From Actinomyces sp. oral taxon 897 (GTDB lineage Bacteria > Actinomycetota > Actinomycetes > Actinomycetales > Actinomycetaceae), in the NCBI RefSeq assembly GCF_002999235.1, contig NZ_CP027236.1, positions 1,364,001-1,428,000 of the forward strand: 64,000 bases of DNA, given 5' to 3'. Shown one piece after another: positions 30,389 through 39,303 of this stretch. Below the pieces are notes generated by a model. It saw nothing but the letters and a program-made list of their open reading frames with translations, did not search any database and was not told the DNA's origin. Each line of letters starts with the position of its first letter. Position 1 is the first letter of the stretch. Position numbers and translations under genes: made by a program.

Positions 30389-30708
30389 GGCCTCTCCCCC
30401 GTCTGCCCGGTGACGGGCCCCTGGTCCCGGCCCCCAGTACGGGGGCGGGGAGCACGGCGGGCCCGCAGGACCGATAGGCGCTGGGTGAGTGGGCGAGCCA
30501 CGGCCCTCTCGGCCGTGGGACGGCCAGTGCGGGCTGCGGCGTCGTGGTCCAGGCGTGAGACGAGCTCGACGGCGTCGTGGTCCTGGAACCGGGGGCGTGG
30601 TGAGAGGGTGTGCTGGGCCCTGGCGCACAGTGGCTGCAGCATGGTCTCCGGCACCCCGCTCAGGTCCACGGGCTTAGTGCCCGCCCTGGTGGTGCTGGTG
30701 GCGTCCAT
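30385..30708 (-). pseudogene. Truncated SAM-dependent methyltransferase (N-terminal remnant)
   Basis: The first 55-60 residues (TTRAGTKPVDLSGVPETML, then DHDAVELVSRLDHD) resemble the start of PPM1/leucine carboxyl methyltransferase-like enzymes, normally about 270-300 residues. After about residue 70 the sequence becomes arginine-rich and unrelated, and it stops at 107 residues. No SAM-binding motif remains. The stop overlaps the lipoprotein hydrolase start (ATGA), so the remnant may now serve only as a translated leader. Confidence 0.6.
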
Positions 30709-30730
30709 GGGGTGACCCTACTGCGTGGGG

Positions 30731-30933
30731 CCGGCTCAGGGTCGTATCCCCTCATGTGAGGGGCGTCCGGGTCTGACCCTACCTGCGTGAGACCGGCTCC
30801 ACGGGCGTGACCGATATAGTCCGCGCCCTTCTACTGCCTCCCACCACGTGGGACCGGCCGCACTATCCCCACCCGCCGGGCCGCCGCCAGGCTACTGCCC
30901 CCACTGCACTGCCTCCGCTGCGCGGGACCGGCC
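30731..30933. repeat. Degenerate repeats with CCGGC cores
   Basis: Blocks of the form CTGCGTGGGGCCGGCTC recur with CCGGC cores at 30731, 30793, 30854 and 30928, spaced 62, 61 and 74 bases. The copies are imperfect. They fill most of the gap between the methyltransferase remnant and the dehydrogenase gene. Confidence 0.5.
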
Positions 30934-30963
30934 CTCATGGCCTCCACCAGGGTGCTGGCGGCC

Positions 30964-31752
30964 TCACACGAGCGTCGCTCCGCCGTCGACGAGGATGAAC
31001 TGTCCCTGGACGTAGCTGGAGGCGTCGCAGGACAGGTAGAGGATCGTCCCGTTGAGCTCCCCGCGCCCGCCGGGGCGGCCTGTGGGGTTGTGGGCGTTGT
31101 AGGCGGACAGGAACTCCTCGCTCCTGAACAGGGTGTCCGCGGTCATCTCGGACTCGAACAGGCCCGGGCCAATGGCGTTGACGGTAATGCCGTAGCGGGC
31201 GTAGGAGCAGGCCATTCCCCGGGTCAGCCCCAGGACCGCGGCCTTGGAGGCGTTGTAGGCGTGGCGGATGAACACGTCGTGCTTGTCGGCGACCACGGCG
31301 TTGACCGAGGCGATATTGACGATCTTGCCGTAGCCGCGCTCACGCATACGGGGCACGACGTACTTGCTGACGTGGAAGATGCCCTTGACATTGGTGTCGA
31401 AGGAGCGGTCCCAGTCGGCGTCCGTGAGGGTGTCGACGCCGCCGCGCACGGCCACCCCCGCGTTGTTCAGGAGGATGTCAATGCGCCCGTAGGCGTCGAT
31501 GACCGCGTCGACGGCGGCCCGGCAGTTGTCCTCGTCGGTGACGTCGCAGCGTACGGCGACGGCGCGGTGCCCGGCGGCCTCGATCTCCGCCTTGAGGGCC
31601 TCCAGGCGATCCAGACGCCGGGCGAGCAGCGCGACGTCGGCGCCGTGCTCGGCGTAGGCGCGGGCGGCGTCGGCGCCGAGCCCCGAGCTCGCCCCGACGA
31701 CGACGGCGACCTTCCCGCTGAGGTCAAAAGTACTGCTCATGGTGCTGCTCAT
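30964..31752 (-). CDS. Short-chain dehydrogenase/reductase
   Basis: The 262-residue NAD(P)-dependent oxidoreductase of the classical SDR type resembles gluconate 5-dehydrogenase and related sugar dehydrogenases. The cofactor motif is GASSGLG (residues 20-26), NNAG follows near 93, and the catalytic set is S in IVNIASVNA plus YNASK. The C-terminus FILVDGGATLV is typical. AGAGGA precedes ATG 31752; a second in-frame ATG four codons later is possible. No neighbouring sugar genes are present to define the substrate. Confidence 0.88.
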   Translation of the reverse strand: MSSTMSSTFDLSGKVAVVVGASSGLGADAARAYAEHGADVALLARRLDRLEALKAEIEAAGHRAVAVRCDVTDEDNCRAAVDAVIDAYGRIDILLNNAGVAVRGGVDTLTDADWDRSFDTNVKGIFHVSKYVVPRMRERGYGKIVNIASVNAVVADKHDVFIRHAYNASKAAVLGLTRGMACSYARYGITVNAIGPGLFESEMTADTLFRSEEFLSAYNAHNPTGRPGGRGELNGTILYLSCDASSYVQGQFILVDGGATLV

Positions 31753-32094
31753 GGTGGTGTCCTCTCCTACGGCTCCTACCTGGCCTGTCGCATTGTCCCT
31801 GCCACGAGACGACGGGGCAGGGGCGCGCTGGTCACCATGGTGCCGGGACGACCGGGGCCTGGCAAGGGACCAAGAACCCGTCTCGCGTCCTGGTCCGGGA
31901 CCTGACCTGGGCCACCACCACGACCCTCACGCCCCGCGCCGCCTCGCCGCCCGCCCTGGGGCCCGTCTCACCACGACACACAACAAACCGCCACGCACCC
32001 GCGCCTCGCCGCTCGCCCTGGGCCCGTCCCGCCCTGTACCTAGGGTGAGGACAGGAGGTTATGCGCGGCCCCGGCGGTGGTGGGCGGACGGTTC

Positions 32095-32226
32095 TGTCGC
32101 AATCTGAGGATCAGAGCCGGGTCCATACTGTTTTCATCTTTGTGCGCCCAATGTCCACGCAGGTCAGGAGCTTGGACCTCGGCACGGCCGAGGGTGACCC
32201 TCGTTCTGATCCTCAGATTGCGACAC
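32095..32226. mobile_element. MITE-like element with 21-bp inverted ends
   Basis: The ends 32095-32115 (starting TGTCGCAATCTGAGG) and 32206-32226 (ending CCTCAGATTGCGACA) are perfect 21-base inverted repeats around a 90-base centre with no gene. TG...CA termini are common in insertion sequences. No target-site duplication is evident. It may be an IS remnant, a MITE or a large hairpin. Confidence 0.5.
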
Positions 32227-32474
32227 ACGCACGGAACCGGGCCAACAGACAAGCGGCAGGTTATCCAAAGCATTGTATAAGACCACCCGGGTCCATGCCA
32301 CGAGAACACGATAGACGCCCCACCGGCCGGGCCAACGTCACGAAAGGCAGGGGATTTCCGTCCCGCCCCATTCACACGTTAATTACCATAGCGCGAATGG
32401 GACAGAACGGTGTCATAAAGGAGAGGGTGGTCCCTGACGCAGGGGCGTGGGGCAGCAAGGCCCGCGCCACAAAA

Positions 32475-32654
32475 GTTTTAATGCACCTAGCGGTGCGGGG
32501 TGCTCCCTGACCGACGAGTTCATCGAATTCGAGGGCGCGGTCTCCGGGTCTTAATGCACCTAGCGGTGCGGGGTGCTCCCTGACCAACAACGGCGAGGAG
32601 TCCCAGGACTCGCCTAGGTCTTAATGCACCTAGCGGTGCGGGGTGCTCCCTGAC
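32475..32654 (-). CRISPR. Orphan CRISPR array, three repeats and two spacers
   Basis: 37-base repeats lie at 32475-32511, 32548-32584 and 32618-32654, separated by unique spacers of 36 and 33 bases. The last two repeats are identical; the first differs at one edge base. Read on the minus strand, each repeat has a hairpin GCACC-GCTA-GGTGC followed by ATTAAGAC, an 8-base tag like the Cas6-made handle (ATTGAAAC) of many type I and III systems. This puts transcription on the minus strand, with the degenerate repeat at the trailer end. No cas gene is present in the window. Confidence 0.78.
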
Positions 32655-33384
32655 CCTGCTCCTGGGAGGCGCGTGGTTGCAACGTTTCCAGGGGCTGGAT
32701 CGCCACCGGCCCTGCGGGGCCCTTCCGGAGGTGGCTGGAACGGGTCCATTTCTACCACCTTTCGTTGGTATGACGCCACTCGCCACCGGCGGCCCCGGGG
32801 GCGGATCCGGCGCCGGCTTTGGACGAGACCATGCGGAAAAGTGGCAGTCGCGAGGGGTGTCCCGCACCACACCGGTGGTGACCAAGACCACAAGCCCGGC
32901 TGGTCTCGACCCCGCTAGCACCCGCACATGCGTCCCCTCCGCTCGCCAGACCCTCCCAGCACAGGCCTCGTCGTCGAGCGCGAGCACCGCGCCGTAGACC
33001 TTTGCCCGTCCCGCACAGGACATGCACCTTCCCGTACCCGGCCCGCCAGGGGCAGAGCCCCACTCCCTCCCACGCAGGATGCGCACAATAAGGCAGACCA
33101 CGTCATTAGGCTCCTCAGCACAGCACCAGAACAAGAACGAACCGGGAACTCACTTGTCCGGGGCAGAGAAGATAGCAGGAGGAGCCCTTCCGCATACGAC
33201 TCAAAGACGACATCCCGGATACCGCCCCGCGCTGGTCCCAGTCCTGCCCCCACGAATAAAATGGTAGCACGCGCCCCCCACCCACACCAGTGCATCCAGA
33301 AGACACCTCGTTCCCCACAGCTAGATCGCATTCTGTTCACGCTGTACACGATCGTGCCCCTGCGGGAGCCAGCCGCGGACACCC

Positions 33385-33456
33385 GTTCTCACGACGAACA
33401 AGTACCGTTCTCAGCACAAACAAGTACCGTTCTCGCGAGCAATAAGTACCGTTCTC
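33385..33456 (-). repeat. 22-bp tandem array, minus orientation, four units
   Basis: CGTTCTC ends at 33390, 33412, 33434 and 33456, exactly 22 bases apart, with AAGTACCGTTCTC as the shared core. It is the reverse complement of the larger array at 50998-51165. Confidence 0.85.
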
Positions 33457-33510
33457 ACGAGCGGGGCGACGGGCGGGGGGCGGGAGGGCGGCGCGCCGGG
33501 TGGTCCTTGG

Positions 33511-34155
33511 TCACACGCGCAGCCCCAGGCCCCTCATGCGGGAGGTCGCCCCCGCGGAGAGCACCGCGTGGAACTGCTCCACGCCCATTCCCCCCTCCAG
33601 CAGCTCCGGGGAGCGGGCCAGGATCCGCAGAAGGCTGCCGATCTCCTCCCCCACGACCCGGCGCCCCCACAGGCCCATACGGGCCGCAAGCTGGCGCTGC
33701 GCCGCAATGTCCTCCAGCAGCTCGTTGGCCGCGAAGCCGCCAAAGCGGTCCTGGCTGACCACCTCCAGCAGGCGCAGGCCCACGTCCTCCGGCAGGCTGT
33801 TGGTCAGCGCCATGGAGAAGTCCGTGAGCAGGCCGAACGTCAGGTAGGTCTTGACCAGCCGCTCCTCCCAGTCCACCGGCCGCAGCCGTTCGTCAAAGTC
33901 CCCCAGGGCCCCGGTAAAGGGCTCGGCGGCCGCGTACACGTCCACGCCGACCTCCTGGGCCAGGTCGGCCACCTGCTCAAAGGCCTGCACCTTGGCGGCG
34001 CTCATCCGCTGGAGCTCGACCCGGGAGACCATGGTGGGGGCCTTGTCCGCGTCCTTGGCGTACCGGGTGCAGGCCAGGGTGCAGGCGAACCCGATAAGCC
34101 CGAAGGCGGTGCGGGTGAAGGATGAGGGCGCGGAGGAGGCGGGAGGAGGCGTCAT
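33511..34155 (-). CDS. Ferritin-like fold protein (MiaE-like)
   Basis: The 214-residue helical protein resembles the actinobacterial ferritin-like/MiaE_2 family, usually found beside a DEAD-box helicase gene as here. MiaE hydroxylates a modified tRNA base with a di-iron centre; whether this protein does is unknown. Visible acidic residues that could bind iron include QAFEQVADLAQEVG, DWEERLVKTY and FAANELLEDIAAQ. ATG 34155 is 7 bases after TAGGCT (leaderless). It is divergent from the helicase gene, with 134 bases between the start codons. Confidence 0.72.
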   Translation of the reverse strand: MTPPPASSAPSSFTRTAFGLIGFACTLACTRYAKDADKAPTMVSRVELQRMSAAKVQAFEQVADLAQEVGVDVYAAAEPFTGALGDFDERLRPVDWEERLVKTYLTFGLLTDFSMALTNSLPEDVGLRLLEVVSQDRFGGFAANELLEDIAAQRQLAARMGLWGRRVVGEEIGSLLRILARSPELLEGGMGVEQFHAVLSAGATSRMRGLGLRV

Positions 34156-34162
34156 AGCACCC

Positions 34163-34168
34163 AGCCTA
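34163..34168 (-). promoter_or_regulatory. Leaderless promoter -10 box of the ferritin-like gene
   Basis: Minus-strand TAGGCT, then GGGTGCT, then ATG. Confidence 0.45.
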
Positions 34169-34289
34169 CGGTCTACGGCCTCGTGTCGCGTGAGTTCCCC
34201 CACGGCGACGGCCCCGTGCCACCGCTTCCGTGGCACCACGCCGCTCAGGGCCGTTACCCTGACAAGGTACTACCGACCAAAGGATGCTC

Positions 34290-36056
34290 GTGACCAACGA
34301 GAACACCGCGACTACCGACGTCGCCACCGCCGCCTACGATGCCGCGACCGCTGACCAGGCTGCCCAGGCCGCCGGGCCCCAGCCCACGACCGGGACCGCC
34401 CCGGAGCCCCAGCCCGCTGAGCCCCAGGCTACCGGGGCCCAGCCCGCTGAGCCCCAGGCTACCGGGGCCCACGACGCCGAGCCCCAGGGATCCGAGCCCC
34501 AGGCCTCCGGCATCCTGCGCACCGCCGGCGCCCACGCCCCCGTCCTGGACGAGGCCACCCCCGACATCACCGACGAGGGCACCACGACGGACCTGGGGGC
34601 GCGGACCTTCGCCAGCTACGGCGTCGAGCCCGAGATCTGCCAGGCGCTGGCCGCCAAGGGCATTACGCACCCCTTCCCTATCCAGGCCCTGACCCTGCCA
34701 GTGGCCCTGGACGGCAAGGACATTATCGGCCAGGCCAAGACCGGCACCGGCAAGACCCTGGGCTTCGGCATCCCGCTGCTCATGGACACCCTGGGCCCCG
34801 GGGAGGAGGGCTGGGACGCCGACCCCGCCGCCGGCTCCCCCCAGGCGCTCATTATCCTGCCCACGCGCGAGCTCGCCAAGCAGGTGGCCGAGGAGCTGTC
34901 CATGGCGGCGGCCCGGCGCACGGTGCGCATTGTCCAGGTCTACGGGGGGCGCGCCTACGAGCCCCAGATCGAGGCCCTCAAGGAGGGCGCCGAGGTGGTC
35001 GTGGGCACCCCGGGGCGGGTCATTGACCTCATGAACCGGGGCCTGCTGGACCTGGCTCACGTGACCACGGTGGTCCTGGACGAGGCCGACGAGATGCTGG
35101 ACCTGGGCTTCCTGCCCGACGTGGAGAGGATCCTGGCCCGCACCCGCACCGACCGCCAGACTATGCTCTTCAGCGCCACCATGCCCGGGGCGGTCGTGGC
35201 CCTGGCGCGACGCTACATGACCAAGCCCACCCACATCCGCGCCCAGGACCCCGGCGACGAGGGCATGACGGTCACGACCACCCAGCAGGTGGTCTACCGC
35301 ACGCACTCCTTGAACAAGGTGGAGGTCCTCTCCCGGATCCTCCAGGCCACCGGCCGGGGACGCACCATTATCTTCGCGCGCACCAAGCGCACCGCCGACC
35401 GGGTGGCCCAGGACCTGGGCGCACGGGGCTTCGCCACCGCCCCCCTGCACGGGGACCTGGGTCAGGGCTCGCGCGAGCAGGCCCTGCGGGCCTTCCGCAA
35501 GGGCAAGGTAGACGTGCTCGTAGCCACCGACGTGGCCGCGCGCGGGATCGACGTCGACGACGTCACCCACGTCATTAACTACCAGTGCCCCGAGGACGAG
35601 AAGATCTACGTCCACCGCATCGGGCGCACAGGACGCGCCGGGCACTCGGGCACCGCCGTGACCTTCGTGGACTGGGACGACATCCCCCGCTGGCGCCTCA
35701 TTGCCAAGGCCCTGGGCCTGCCGATGGAGGAGCCGGTGGAGACCTACCACACCAGCCCCCACCTCTACACCGACCTGGCGATCCCCCAGGACGTCACCGG
35801 CACCCTGCCCCGTTCCCAGCGGACCCTGGAGGGCCTGGCGGCCGAGGAGATCGAGGACCTGGGGGAGACCGGACGGCGGCACGGCCACGGCCGGCAGGGA
35901 CGCGGGGGCCGACGCGGCCGGGGGCACCAACGCGGTGATCGCACCGGGGCCGTCCCGGTACGCGCGACCTCCCGCACCGCCCGGGTCACCGGGGACCGTC
36001 CGCGCCGTAAGCGCAAGCGCACGCGCGGCGGCAAGGAGATCCGCGGCGGGGAGTGA
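34290..36056 (+). CDS. DEAD-box RNA helicase
   Basis: The 588-residue ATP-dependent RNA helicase has every motif: FPIQALTLP (Q), AKTGTGKT (Walker A), PTRELAKQV, VVGTPGRVIDL, VVLDEADEMLDLGF (DEAD), FSATMP, IIFARTKRTADRV, DVAARGIDVDDV and HRIGRTGRAGHSG. An N-terminal extension of about 90 residues has AEPQATGAQP repeats, and a basic Arg/Gly-rich tail follows the core, which may bind RNA. AAAGGA (34279-34284) is well spaced for GTG 34290; the ATG two codons earlier would lie directly on that site. Confidence 0.95.
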   Translation: MTNENTATTDVATAAYDAATADQAAQAAGPQPTTGTAPEPQPAEPQATGAQPAEPQATGAHDAEPQGSEPQASGILRTAGAHAPVLDEATPDITDEGTTTDLGARTFASYGVEPEICQALAAKGITHPFPIQALTLPVALDGKDIIGQAKTGTGKTLGFGIPLLMDTLGPGEEGWDADPAAGSPQALIILPTRELAKQVAEELSMAAARRTVRIVQVYGGRAYEPQIEALKEGAEVVVGTPGRVIDLMNRGLLDLAHVTTVVLDEADEMLDLGFLPDVERILARTRTDRQTMLFSATMPGAVVALARRYMTKPTHIRAQDPGDEGMTVTTTQQVVYRTHSLNKVEVLSRILQATGRGRTIIFARTKRTADRVAQDLGARGFATAPLHGDLGQGSREQALRAFRKGKVDVLVATDVAARGIDVDDVTHVINYQCPEDEKIYVHRIGRTGRAGHSGTAVTFVDWDDIPRWRLIAKALGLPMEEPVETYHTSPHLYTDLAIPQDVTGTLPRSQRTLEGLAAEEIEDLGETGRRHGHGRQGRGGRRGRGHQRGDRTGAVPVRATSRTARVTGDRPRRKRKRTRGGKEIRGGE

Positions 36057-36069
36057 GCGCATCGGTAGG

Positions 36070-36108
36070 GCCCGCGCTAGGCGGGCTCGGTCGTTGTTAA
36101 GGCCTTAA
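36070..36108 (+). terminator. Terminator-like hairpin and palindrome after the helicase
   Basis: GCCCGC (36070-36075) pairs with GCGGGC (36081-36086) over a 5-base loop, followed by a T-rich stretch (TCGGTCGTTGTT) and the perfect palindrome TTAAGGCCTTAA (36097-36108). This is the most canonical terminator in the window. Confidence 0.6.
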
Positions 36109-36242
36109 GAGGACGTGTGGGGTGACAGGGCCCGCGCGAGGTGCAGCCCCTTTGTGGGCGACGGGTACGTCGGCGGGCCGCCGCGCTCGACCCAGGACCG
36201 GGGTCAGGGGCCCGGAGAACCAGCTGGGCCGCCGCGCTTGGC

Positions 36243-36869
36243 TCAGAAGGTCTCCTGGATGTAGGCGGTCATGCCGTCGCCGATCATCTGCACGGCGATG
36301 GCGGCCAGCAGGAGGCCGAAGATGCGGGTGAGCACCAGGATGCGGGACTCCCCCAGCACCCGGTGCAGGGTCAGGGAGGCCCGCAGCGTGGCCCAGATGA
36401 CCACGTGGGTCAGGACGATCGCCACCGTGACGCTGACCCAGCCGACCGTGGCCGTCGGGGCCGACTCCACGGCCACCATGGAGGCCACGATCGCGCCCGG
36501 CCCGGCCAGCAGCGGGGTGCCCAGGGGGACCAGGGCCACGTTGGCGGTCGCACTGGGGTCGGGGCCCTCGTCCGCCTTGTCCGTCAGCAGCTCCAGGGCC
36601 ACCAGCAGGAGCAGCAGGCCGCCGGAGATCTGCAGGGCGGGCACGGAGATCCCCAGGAACTTCAGGATGTAGCGCCCGAAGAAGGTGAAGACCAGGATGA
36701 CGGAGAAGGACAGGAAGGTGGCCTGGGCCGCGGACCTGGCCCGCTCCCGGGCGCTCTGCCGGCCTGTCAGCGACAGGAAGATCGGGACCGCCCCCAGCGG
36801 GTCCTGGATGACCAGGATCGTCGTGAAGGACGTGGCAAGGAGGGGGAGGCTGATGACGGCGTCGAGCAT
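36243..36869 (-). CDS. MarC-family membrane protein
   Basis: MarC/UPF0056 proteins have six membrane helices and no settled function; early links to antibiotic resistance have not held up. The 208-residue protein has the family block ILVIQDPLGAVPIFLSLTG near the N-terminus, LISGG-like ALQISGGLLLLLVALELL, and VPLGTPLLAGPGAI in the middle. ATG 36869 has no clear ribosome binding site. It stands alone. Confidence 0.88.
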   Translation of the reverse strand: MLDAVISLPLLATSFTTILVIQDPLGAVPIFLSLTGRQSARERARSAAQATFLSFSVILVFTFFGRYILKFLGISVPALQISGGLLLLLVALELLTDKADEGPDPSATANVALVPLGTPLLAGPGAIVASMVAVESAPTATVGWVSVTVAIVLTHVVIWATLRASLTLHRVLGESRILVLTRIFGLLLAAIAVQMIGDGMTAYIQETF

Positions 36870-37044
36870 GGGCGGGGCGGACCGGTTTCTGTGCGGAGTG
36901 TTCCTGGACGGGGCGGCCAGGGACGGTACGGTCCGCCCTGGCCCGGCTCACCAGGCTACCGCAGGATCCTGGCCGCCCTGACCTGGGCCGAGGCCGTCCA
37001 CCGGCGCCCAGTACCTCCCTCAGTCCATCGGGACGTCCGGCACC

Positions 37045-37896
37045 TCAGTCCGCCGGGGTGACCAGCGCCAGGCGCCCCTCGGCCACGATCTGCTCCAGGA
37101 GGGCGGGGGGCATGAGGTTCTCCCCCAGGCGGTTGGGCTTGCCGGTGCCGTGGTAGTCCGAGCTGCCCGACTCCCCCAGGCCCAGGCGCCGGGCCAGGCG
37201 GTGGGCGGCCTCGCGCTGGGCGGGCCCGTGGTCGCGGTGGTCAACCTCCAGGGCGGCCAGGCCCGCCTCGGCCATGGCGGCGAAGGTCTCGTCGGGCACG
37301 AGCCGGCGCTGCCGGGTGGCGGCCCGGGGGTGGGCGGCCACCGGCACCCCTCCGGCGGCGCGCACGAGCACGCACGCCTCGACGGGGTCCAGGGCCCAGT
37401 GGTGGACGTAGTAGGGCGAGCTGGTGGCCAGGGGCCCGGCGAAGGCGGCGGAGCGGTCGGGGAAGGATCCGGCTGCCACCAGGGCGTCGGCAATGTGCGG
37501 GCGTCCGATCGTCACCGCCCCACCGGCCTGGTCCAGCACGTCCTGCCAGGTGACGGGGTAGTCCTCGGCCAGGCGCTCGACCATGTCCCGGGCCCGGGTG
37601 GCGCGTGAGGAGCGGGACCGGGCGAGGGACCGGACCAGGTCGGGGTCGGCGGGGTCGAACAGGTAGGCCAGGAGGTGGAGGGTGACGCCGTCGGCCGCGC
37701 AGGAGATCTCGGTGCCGCGCAGGAGGGTGACGCCGGTGGGCCCGACGGCGGCCGCGGCCTCGGCCCAGCCGTCGGTGGTGTCATGGTCCGTCAGACCGAC
37801 CACGTCCAGGCCCGCCCGGGCGGCTGCGGCCATGAGCTCGGCCGGGGTGTCGGTGCCGTCCGAGCAGGAGGAGTGGGTGTGGGGGTCAATGCGCAC
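37045..37896 (-). CDS. PHP-domain phosphoesterase
   Basis: PHP proteins use a cluster of metal ions to hydrolyse phosphoesters; the family of this size includes nucleoside 3',5'-bisphosphatases such as RNase AM (YciV/TrpH). The 283-residue protein shows DPHTHSSCSDG (HxH), GLTDHDTTDG, LRGTEIS, VAAHPRA and SGSSDYHG, so the metal site looks complete. GTG 37896 lies 7 bases after TAGACT (37904-37909) and gives MRIDPHTHSS; a GTG two codons upstream is possible. Confidence 0.88.
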   Translation of the reverse strand: MRIDPHTHSSCSDGTDTPAELMAAAARAGLDVVGLTDHDTTDGWAEAAAAVGPTGVTLLRGTEISCAADGVTLHLLAYLFDPADPDLVRSLARSRSSRATRARDMVERLAEDYPVTWQDVLDQAGGAVTIGRPHIADALVAAGSFPDRSAAFAGPLATSSPYYVHHWALDPVEACVLVRAAGGVPVAAHPRAATRQRRLVPDETFAAMAEAGLAALEVDHRDHGPAQREAAHRLARRLGLGESGSSDYHGTGKPNRLGENLMPPALLEQIVAEGRLALVTPAD

Positions 37897-37903
37897 GGCC
37901 ACG

Positions 37904-37909
37904 AGTCTA
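37904..37909 (-). promoter_or_regulatory. Leaderless promoter -10 box of the PHP gene
   Basis: Minus-strand TAGACT, then CGTGGCC, then the GTG start. It decides between two close GTG codons. Confidence 0.5.
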
Positions 37910-38081
37910 CGACCGGCCCCCGCCAGTCCGGCGTCCCGGTGGGCTGCGTCCAGCCCGACCCCCGCCAGCCCGACGCCCAGCTGACCAGCCCGGCGCCCGT
38001 GGGCCAGCACCCCGGCGCCCCGCCAACTGGCCCGTACCCAGTCGGGCCGAGCTACCGCCCCGCCAGCCCGGCGCCCCGGGG

Positions 38082-38087
38082 TACCCT
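38082..38087 (+). promoter_or_regulatory. Leaderless promoter -10 box of the oxidoreductase gene
   Basis: TACCCT, then CGAGGT, then ATG 38094. Confidence 0.45.
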
Positions 38088-38093
38088 CGAGGT

Positions 38094-39236
38094 ATGACGT
38101 CCCCTGCTCCCGCACCCGTCCGGGTGGCGGTCATTGGCGCGGGCTTTATCGCCCGCTGGTTCATGGAGGCCGCCGCGCTCACCCCGGGCGTGCAGGTGGT
38201 GGCGGTGGTCTCCGCCCGCCCTGCGCACGCCGCCGCCTTCGCCGCCGAGCATGGGATCGGGGCCTCCTACGCCACCGTCCCCCAGCTGCTGGCGGCCTGC
38301 GGGCCCACCGGCCCCACCCCCGCGGACCTGGTCTACGTGGGCAGCCCCAACGTCCTCCACGCCGACCAGGCTGTGGCCGCCCTGGAGGCGGGCTTCCACG
38401 TGCTGGTGGAGAAGCCCTTCGCACTGCGCCCCGACCAGGCCCGGGCCATGGTCGCCGCGGCCAGGGCGGCCGACCGCTTCCTCATGGAGGGCTGGGTACC
38501 CGCCTTCGAGCCGGGGGTGGCGGCGCTGCGTGAGGTCCTGGCCAGCGGGGAGCTGGGCAGGGTGCACCGGGCCCTGCTGGTCAAGGAGCAGTTCTCCAGC
38601 CGGATGGAGGCCTACCGCGGCGGGGCCCTGCCCGCGGCCCTCGACCCGGCCGCAGGCGGGGGCTCCCTCATGGACCTGGGGGTCTACCCCGTGGGCCTGG
38701 CGGTCCACCTGTTCGGGTCGCCCACGCGCGTCACCGCCAGCGCCCAGCTGCTGGACAGCGGGGCGGACTCCCACGGCACCGTCGTCCTGGACTACGACGA
38801 CGGCGCCTGGGCCGGGCTGCAGGTGACCTGCCTGCACTCCAAGACCTCCCCCGCCGTCGTGCCATCGGTCCTGACCGGGGACGCCACCGCGCTGATAGTG
38901 GACGACTGCCAGTGGCCCCGGCGGCTGACCACCCTGAGCCCGGCCAGGGCCGTGCCCGCGCCGCCGGCGGACCCCGGGACGGGCGTCGCGTCTACCGGGG
39001 CAGGTGACGTCACCCGGGCGGGCACCCGGGTGCGGCAGGTGGAGCGACGCGGGCCGGTCCTGGCCTACGAGCTGGCGGAGGTGGTGCGGGCGCTGGGTGC
39101 CGGGGAGCGGGAGTCCGCCCTGCGTCCCCTGGCGGACTCGGTGCGCACCGTCGAGATCCTTACCGAGGCCCGGCGCCAGTGCGGCATTGTCCTGACCGGT
39201 GACCGGGGCACGCCGAGCCCGTCCCCGGACCACTGA
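38094..39236 (+). CDS. Gfo/Idh/MocA-family oxidoreductase
   Basis: The 380-residue NAD(P)-dependent sugar or polyol dehydrogenase has the N-terminal Rossmann motif VAVIGAGFIARW, the catalytic-site EKP in VLVEKPFALR near residue 108, and AGGGSLMDLGVYPVGLAVHLFG, which matches the conserved GG...D.G.H block with tyrosine replacing histidine. The substrate is not predictable from context. It begins at ATG 38094 as a leaderless message and is followed by an unrelated lipoprotein gene. Confidence 0.88.
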   Translation: MTSPAPAPVRVAVIGAGFIARWFMEAAALTPGVQVVAVVSARPAHAAAFAAEHGIGASYATVPQLLAACGPTGPTPADLVYVGSPNVLHADQAVAALEAGFHVLVEKPFALRPDQARAMVAAARAADRFLMEGWVPAFEPGVAALREVLASGELGRVHRALLVKEQFSSRMEAYRGGALPAALDPAAGGGSLMDLGVYPVGLAVHLFGSPTRVTASAQLLDSGADSHGTVVLDYDDGAWAGLQVTCLHSKTSPAVVPSVLTGDATALIVDDCQWPRRLTTLSPARAVPAPPADPGTGVASTGAGDVTRAGTRVRQVERRGPVLAYELAEVVRALGAGERESALRPLADSVRTVEILTEARRQCGIVLTGDRGTPSPSPDH

Positions 39237-39286
39237 GCGCCGCGCCGCACCGCAGCTCAGACCTCCTGGACCTCGGAGCGTCGCCC

Positions 39287-39296
39287 AGGCTAACCT
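39287..39296 (+). promoter_or_regulatory. Promoter of binding protein with DtxR-like half site
   Basis: TAACCT (39291-39296) ends 7 bases before ATG 39304. AGGCTAACCT (39287-39296) equals one half of the iron-box consensus bound by DtxR/IdeR; the other half is poor. Iron control is plausible but not shown. Confidence 0.4.
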
Positions 39297-39303
39297 CCAC
39301 GTC

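Larger units (their letters stand above)
31753..33510. other. Gene-free island of lower GC
   Basis: I find no supportable gene in about 1.75 kb. From about 32,040 the base composition drops visibly, with stretches near 50-55 percent GC against about 70 percent around. It holds a MITE-like inverted repeat, the CRISPR array and a 22-bp tandem array. Open frames across it run through the CRISPR repeats and look accidental. Confidence 0.65.

Noticed and set aside
32520..33382. Open frames on the minus strand through the low-GC island
   Set aside because: They read through CRISPR repeats or lack start signals and any recognisable domain; composition is Arg/Pro/Gly-rich, as in shadow frames.
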